This document shows positions 19,026-23,394 of a DNA stretch of 23,394 nt, piece by piece. The position numbers and the translations under genes are program-made. Source of the DNA: a virus; IMG/VR virus record IMGVR_UViG_3300044858_004742, positions 1 to 23,394 of that record; one strand, written 5' to 3'. Under the pieces are notes generated by a model, which saw only the letters and a program-made list of their open reading frames with translations, searched no databases and was not told where the DNA came from. Numbering within the stretch: the stretch's first letter is position 1; each line of letters begins with the position of its first letter.

Positions 19026-19616
19026 TTACCGTCCTCGTTTTACAATCTGCTTGTGTGTTTCTCGATATACCGTAACAGGTCTTGCGTTCTTCATTCGTTC
19101 GGTGTTGCCCATCACCATGTCTTCCCACAATTCAAACGGAACTACCACTGGTCTGCGCTTCATGCCTTTCCACAGGTATTTTCGGTAGCACGGGCGAAAG
19201 TATTTGAATTGTCGCCGTGCATCCAGTCGGTCGTAGTCCACCATCAGGCGCGTTCTCCATGTTTCGTTGGCTTTCAGTGTTGGCAGTCCGCGCATGATGG
19301 AGTCAAACAAGAATTTTCTCTTCACGGGATCAACAAAATGGAGGTTTACCCCTTCAAAGCCTCCCCGATACACACCCGTGATGAGAACCAGCGGATACTG
19401 GTCGTAGTATGTATTTCTTGAAATAAAAGATTCGCTCATTGGGGTGTATTTGAAAAACACCATCTGCCCCTGAAACAGTCGGCTTGGCATGGAGAACTTT
19501 TGCGCCCGATTCAGCAGTTGCAGAAACTGAATGTAGGTTTGATCGGTTCCACCGAGAATGGAGGTGGTTTCTTCAAGCAGTGCCTGTAAGTCTGATTTCA
19601 GTTCGTCTTCGGTCAT
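19026..19616 (-). CDS. Conserved structural-type protein of marine T4-like phages
   Basis: This is a 196-residue protein. I use ATG 19616, which overlaps the gp4 stop (ATGA); the in-frame start 84 bases earlier lies inside gp4. The core MVFFKYTPMSESFISRNTYY then DQYPLVLITGVYRGGFEGVN and LHFVDPVKRKFLF resembles a conserved protein annotated as hypothetical or structural in cyanophages and relatives, often near gp4 and tube genes. The pattern F-Y-P-x-D-x-P-L-V and G-x-N-L-H-F is shared. Role unknown; tail or head-completion component is inference from the operon. Confidence 0.65.
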   Translation of the reverse strand: MTEDELKSDLQALLEETTSILGGTDQTYIQFLQLLNRAQKFSMPSRLFQGQMVFFKYTPMSESFISRNTYYDQYPLVLITGVYRGGFEGVNLHFVDPVKRKFLFDSIMRGLPTLKANETWRTRLMVDYDRLDARRQFKYFRPCYRKYLWKGMKRRPVVVPFELWEDMVMGNTERMKNARPVTVYRETHKQIVKRGR

Positions 19617-20053
19617 GCCTTTTTCCTGAACAGGTCGTCTTCCGTGAGTATCTTGAATTCCCACCCACGAGCCTCTGAAACCTGCTTTGCGGCTTCCCAT
19701 TTAGCCTTGTTTGTGATCCAAGTTTTTACTTCGGTGATGTATCCCCGTGTGACTCGCTTACGGCGCGTGGGTTCTTGACACTGCTTCTTTGGCTTTATCT
19801 CAATAAGCCAAGTCTTTACCCCTTCAGGTGTCCGTATCTCTATGAGGAAATCTACAAAATATCTGTGGGGCTTTTTGTCTAATGGACTGATATACGGAAT
19901 AACTACTTCTTCAGAAGCCCAACGCAGCACATTGGTACTCTGATCGCAGTATTTCATAAACTTTCGCTCCCACATACTCCGATACATGATCTGTGTGGGG
20001 TTGCCGATGTATTTGGAGGGGTTTTGGGGACGGAAAAAGCCTCTGTATGCCAT
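19613..20053 (-). CDS. 4: Head completion protein gp4 (gp50/4 family)
   Basis: This is a 146-residue protein (T4 gp4 is 150). The segments YRGFFRPQNPSKYIGN, MYRSMWERKFMKYCD, EEVVIPYISPLDKKPHRYFV and DFLIEI, then IEIKPKKQ, match T4 gp4 closely. The D-x-L-I-E-I and E-I-K-P-K pair is the core of its restriction-endonuclease (TnsA-like) fold: E48/E49, D68, E83-x-K85 are candidate metal and catalytic residues. It completes the filled head before tail joining. It is the first gene of the minus-strand operon; the ATG lies within a late-promoter-like palindrome shared with gp48. Confidence 0.9.
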   Translation of the reverse strand: MAYRGFFRPQNPSKYIGNPTQIMYRSMWERKFMKYCDQSTNVLRWASEEVVIPYISPLDKKPHRYFVDFLIEIRTPEGVKTWLIEIKPKKQCQEPTRRKRVTRGYITEVKTWITNKAKWEAAKQVSEARGWEFKILTEDDLFRKKA

Positions 20054-20060
20054 ATAAATA
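20053..20060 (+). promoter_or_regulatory. T4-type late promoter (TATAAATA) for gp48
   Basis: A perfect TATAAATA in the inverted repeat CATAT-AA-ATATG, 24 bases before the gp48 ATG, overlapping the first codon of the divergent gp4 gene. Confidence 0.8.
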
Positions 20061-20083
20061 TGTAGCGCCCACCGAGGAAATTC

Positions 20084-21580
20084 ATGTCAGCAATACCAAA
20101 CTTCAATCCACCACTAGTAAATTCTGCTGGCAGACCCATTGTGGCTACCAACAGAACCACCAAACTGTCTGAAGAATTCTTCAATAGCAAGATAGAGGAC
20201 AGTGTTACTCGGGCACTTGAGGGAACCCCAAAGGTTCAGCGCGGCTCCCGCACCCGTCCGTCTATTTTAAAATATCCTGTTGAGATTGGAACGGGTGAGG
20301 TTCCTCATGTGATGCAGTTCAAAGTGTTCTGGCGTTGGGAGCAGAAAGACCTGAAAGAGACTGCAACCAAAGCAAAAGAAGAGGCACAGCGTAAAATTGG
20401 AGAACTGAACACGCTTGCTGGCTTGATACAGAACGGAAATCTTACCAAAGAGATGGTTGAGCAGAGTGGGCTTCCGCAGGAGCAGATTGCCGCCCTCAAG
20501 GAACTGGCAAACAGCACTGAATTGCTAAAGGTTGTAGATCCTGCAACCAATGATAATCTTGCTACTCTACTACAAACAAATCCCGGCAGAGCAAAAGAAT
20601 TGCTTGAACAGACAATCACTTCATATCAGGCTCGTCTTTCTAGTATAGAGTCCGAATTGAGTGATGGTGTCGGTCGGGTTGGTCTTGATGACCAAGAACG
20701 CCTACTCATTCTGAATCGGTTGAATGAAACTGTGCAGTCTACAAGCACAGGACAAGCAGCAGTTACGGGAGCAGTATCCGGCGGAGTGGTTGGTGGGTTG
20801 CTTGGTTTGCTGATGGGTGGAAAGAAAGGTGCTGCGGTTGGTGCAATTGGAGGTGCTGTTGCTGGTGGTGCTGCCGCTGCTGGTGGTGTGGCTCTAGCCA
20901 AAGCATTTCAGAATCAAGCCGTATACGATCAGATGGTGTCTCTGTATCTGCCTTTTTGCACAAAGATAAACAATGAAGACACCTTCATGTATGAAGATCC
21001 TGGTCAAGCAATTGCTGGGGGTGCGTTTGATTTTCTGGGTCGTCCGGTTGAAACGGTGGGACAAGCCGCAAATGTGGGTCTTGAGAAGGCAGCAGGTGCT
21101 GTTGGTGCAGGTGGCGCTGGTGCGCTGGCTCGCGGAAAGGTAATCAATCCTCGCCTTGAAAAATTGTTCAAGCAAAAGGAATTCCGAAACTTCAATTTTT
21201 CTTGGGAGTTTTATCCCAAGACCAAGAAAGAAGCGGATCAAATACGGGACATCATAGAGACTTTCCGATACCATTCTCACCCCGCAACCGACGATCAGGC
21301 AGCAGAACCAGAACAGAAGGTTCAGGTTGTTCTTCGGGTTCCTGCGGAGTTTGAAATACGATTTCTGTCAACCGATCCCAATCCAAATCAGTCGGGATTT
21401 GTTGAGAACGAATACCTTCCAAAAATTGGACGGTGTGCGCTTACGGCAATATCGGTTGATTATGCTCCGAACTCTGTGTGGAGTTCTTTCGTTGACAATT
21501 CCCCGACAGCCATAACATTCTCGTTGCAGTTCACCGAGATGGGTCTGCTCACACGCGAAGCGGTAGACAAGGGCTTCTAA
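20084..21580 (+). CDS. 48: Baseplate tail tube cap gp48
   Basis: This is a 498-residue protein (T4 gp48 is 364). The N-terminal part (KYPVEIGTGEVPHVMQFKVF) and C-terminal part (FNFSWEFYPKTKKEADQIRD, FRYHSHP, FEIRFL, LPKIGRCALTAISVDYAPNS, ITFSLQFTEMGLLTREAV) carry the gp48 signature. gp48 sits on the hub and nucleates the tail tube. Residues about 85-360 are an insertion relative to T4: a coiled coil (85-218), a Gly-zipper hydrophobic segment (226-273) and a Gly/Ala-rich stretch. The ATG has GAGG upstream and its stop overlaps gp53 by one base (TAATG). Confidence 0.85.
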   Translation: MSAIPNFNPPLVNSAGRPIVATNRTTKLSEEFFNSKIEDSVTRALEGTPKVQRGSRTRPSILKYPVEIGTGEVPHVMQFKVFWRWEQKDLKETATKAKEEAQRKIGELNTLAGLIQNGNLTKEMVEQSGLPQEQIAALKELANSTELLKVVDPATNDNLATLLQTNPGRAKELLEQTITSYQARLSSIESELSDGVGRVGLDDQERLLILNRLNETVQSTSTGQAAVTGAVSGGVVGGLLGLLMGGKKGAAVGAIGGAVAGGAAAAGGVALAKAFQNQAVYDQMVSLYLPFCTKINNEDTFMYEDPGQAIAGGAFDFLGRPVETVGQAANVGLEKAAGAVGAGGAGALARGKVINPRLEKLFKQKEFRNFNFSWEFYPKTKKEADQIRDIIETFRYHSHPATDDQAAEPEQKVQVVLRVPAEFEIRFLSTDPNPNQSGFVENEYLPKIGRCALTAISVDYAPNSVWSSFVDNSPTAITFSLQFTEMGLLTREAVDKGF

Positions 21581-22485
21581 TGTCATACTTCTCAAAGTTT
21601 CCTCTTGTAAAGTATCCCATCAAAGACGGTGCTGTCTTCCGTGTTGTGTTTGCTCGTAATCTGTTGAGAAGAATTGCTCTCAGTGAAGACATGAAGAGCA
21701 GCGATTCTGCGTTTTTGGAATACGACATCAAAGACGGCGAGCGACCCGAACAGATTGCAGAAAAGGTTTACGGTGATCCAACTTTTCACTGGATAATTCT
21801 ACTCACTAACGATGTGATTGATCCGTATCACGGATGGTATAAATCTTCTGCTGCTATGGAAGAATTCATACAGAAGAAGTATTCTGGATACTCTGTGTTC
21901 TTCACCAACATAGACGATGGATTTTTATATCGTTCAGATTTTGTTTCTGGATGCACTCTTTCTCAAGGCTCTTCCGTTAGTTCTATAAAGGAATACAATT
22001 CCACTCTTTGTAGATTTTCTGTGGACGGAACAGGATTTGGAGAAGGCTTTGCTAGTGTTGGATTGAGTGGTGGATCTACTCAAGTAATAAAGATACACCG
22101 CGTAGATCCTGCTTATACATCGGTTCATCATTTTGAATCTACTCGTCCAACCGCTGACAACAGCGCAAACGAAAAAGTTACGCTTGATCCACTCAGCCAA
22201 CAGACAACTAGTTATTCCGTTGTGGGTGGTGTTGTGGGTGCCACACAGGACGAATACCCGTCTAGCACACAGGGAATTGGATATGTTGGAACTGGTGTGG
22301 TATCCATGTGGGAAACCTATATTGGTCGCTATATGGGTATATCTGGCAGTCAAGTCAACAACTATGCTGTCAGCAACTACCTGTATGAGATGAACGAAAA
22401 CGAAAAGAAACGAACGATCAAGATTCTTCACCCTCGTTTCAAGCGCGAAGCAGTTCAAGAACTTGAATCTTTGCTGAGGGTATAA
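21580..22485 (+). CDS. 53: Baseplate wedge protein gp53
   Basis: This is a 301-residue protein (T4 gp53 is 196). Residues about 48-100 (EYDIKDGERPEQIAEKVYGD, then WIILLTNDVIDPYHGWYKSS) match T4 gp53, which caps the wedges and joins them to the hub. Residues 110-245 are an insertion relative to T4 with a Ser/Thr/Gly-rich beta-like character. The C-terminus (NEKKRTIKILHPRFKREAVQ) resembles T4's. The ATG overlaps the gp48 stop, so the two are translationally coupled. Confidence 0.85.
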   Translation: MSYFSKFPLVKYPIKDGAVFRVVFARNLLRRIALSEDMKSSDSAFLEYDIKDGERPEQIAEKVYGDPTFHWIILLTNDVIDPYHGWYKSSAAMEEFIQKKYSGYSVFFTNIDDGFLYRSDFVSGCTLSQGSSVSSIKEYNSTLCRFSVDGTGFGEGFASVGLSGGSTQVIKIHRVDPAYTSVHHFESTRPTADNSANEKVTLDPLSQQTTSYSVVGGVVGATQDEYPSSTQGIGYVGTGVVSMWETYIGRYMGISGSQVNNYAVSNYLYEMNENEKKRTIKILHPRFKREAVQELESLLRV

Positions 22486-22486
22486 C

Positions 22487-23394
22487 ATGGCTGATTCTGT
22501 TGGACACGGCAACGAAGCACTGAAGGCAGGCGACTACAAACTAGAACGCTTTGTGCTGTATTCTCTTGTAAACGGCAGCGAGATAGAATTGAACAATCTG
22601 TATCGCTATATTGAAATCTATGAAGATATATTCTCTCCATACATTTCTGCCAAACTACACATCGAAGACGCGATGAATTTTCCCGAGCGGCTTCCAATCA
22701 CAGGACAGGAAAAAGTAGAGATTGAATTTCGTTCTGACATCAACAGCATGGAACCGGTGAAACTTGCCTTTCGTGTCTACAAACTAGACAGCCAAAGGAT
22801 AAGTGAGTCAGGAAAGACACAGCAGTATGTGCTGCATCTAATGAGCGAGGGCGGCTATTTCAACTTCTCACAGATATGCGGATACGCATTGAGTGGGTCG
22901 GTTTCTGAAATGGTAAAGAGCATACTATACAAGCATTTTCCTGAAACTGTGTGGAAAGACAAACTAGACATAGAGAACACAGCAGACAATTACTCTTTCG
23001 TGTTACCTGCCAGTTACTCTCCGTTTCGTGCCATAGACTGGCTTTGTGGAAAGGCATATTCAAAGACTGGACTTGAATACAGCCCGTATCTTTTTTACGA
23101 ATCCATAGACGGTCACCGCTTCAAGAGTCTGTCCAAGATCATAGAGGACGGATCTGCGAACATGATTCGTTATGAATATACACAAGGCAATATGCCTGTG
23201 CTTGAAGGACAGAAGGAAAACTTGGGATTTCAAAGCGTGTTGCCGAGCAGATATCACAAGGTTCAGAAACTAGAAGAGTTGTCTCGGTTTGATGCTGCTT
23301 CAAACATAATGAACGGGATCGTTTCTTCACACCTAACGGTTCACGATCTGGTGCGTAAAGAACACAGAGAACATGAGTTCTATGAGAGCGATGT
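22487..23394 (+). CDS. gp27-like baseplate hub protein, 3' end outside window
   Basis: The frame is open from ATG 22487 (one base after the gp53 stop) to the window edge, 302 codons. Residues FVLYSLVNGSEIELNNLYRY, then EIYEDIFSPYISAKLHIED, then FPERLPITGQEKVEIEF have the order of strands in the gp27 / hub family of long-tailed phages, and the middle (NYSFVLPASYSPFRAIDWLC, then GKAYS) is typical of such hub proteins. gp27 forms the trimeric hub that carries the needle. Assignment is by pattern and place; the missing end would decide. Confidence 0.65.
   Translation, partial: MADSVGHGNEALKAGDYKLERFVLYSLVNGSEIELNNLYRYIEIYEDIFSPYISAKLHIEDAMNFPERLPITGQEKVEIEFRSDINSMEPVKLAFRVYKLDSQRISESGKTQQYVLHLMSEGGYFNFSQICGYALSGSVSEMVKSILYKHFPETVWKDKLDIENTADNYSFVLPASYSPFRAIDWLCGKAYSKTGLEYSPYLFYESIDGHRFKSLSKIIEDGSANMIRYEYTQGNMPVLEGQKENLGFQSVLPSRYHKVQKLEELSRFDAASNIMNGIVSSHLTVHDLVRKEHREHEFYESD

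Overview
The window is part of the genome of a tailed phage of the T4 superfamily (a myovirus). The assignment rests on recognisable T4-type proteins: gp33 (late transcription co-activator) next to gp32 (ssDNA-binding protein), gp4 (head completion), gp48 (tail tube cap), gp53 (baseplate wedge), gp26/gp51 (baseplate hub assembly), a gp19/gp54-type tube protein, a tape-measure protein and a gp27-like hub protein cut by the right edge. TATAAATA late-promoter octamers occur as well. The host cannot be fixed. It uses ordinary sigma70-type promoters (TTGAC/TATACT, 16-17 bp spacing), and one phage product carries a Sec signal peptide. A circularly permuted tmRNA and a protein with a PEP-CTERM-like tail are hints, not proof, of a Gram-negative lineage using those systems.

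Layout. Bases 1-9744 are an accessory region read entirely on the + strand: about 23 small genes, many with their own sigma70 promoter or terminator, seven cloverleaf tRNAs (Ile-TAT, Gly-TCC, Lys-TTT, Glu-TTC, Asn-GTT, Tyr-GTA, Thr-TGT), one degenerate tRNA-like element and a permuted tmRNA gene. Recognisable products are a DksA/TraR-type zinc finger, a CDA-fold deaminase, a probable internal head protein, a secreted Gly/Tyr-rich protein and several small membrane proteins. Bases 9724-13678 (- strand) hold three translationally coupled genes for a putative virion appendage. Bases 13732-15010 (+) hold gp33 and gp32. Bases 15060-20053 (-) are a head/tail operon: gp4, a conserved unknown, the tube protein, gp26, gp51 and the tape measure. 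Bases 20084-23394 (+) hold gp48, gp53 and the partial hub gene.

The two strongest observations are these. (1) 3667-3993 encodes a permuted, two-piece tmRNA: the T-arm and 3' acceptor strand lie upstream of the 5' acceptor strand and the tag reading frame (predicted tag ANRLAMAA), and the two acceptor strands pair over 7 bp including the G3-U70 alanine identity pair. (2) gp26 ends on a T_TTT_TTT slippery heptamer, and a -1 shift there enters the gp51-like frame, which lacks a suitable start codon of its own. The tape-measure gene follows. This matches the G/GT tail-chaperone frameshift of lambda-like phages, here in a T4-type hub cassette.

How the parts work together: gp33 would couple the sliding clamp to late RNA polymerase at the TATAAATA promoters seen before the internal head protein, the 9559 gene and gp48. 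The tRNAs and tmRNA would support translation and ribosome rescue during infection. The minus-strand operon and the right-end plus-strand genes build the tube, baseplate and head-tail joint.
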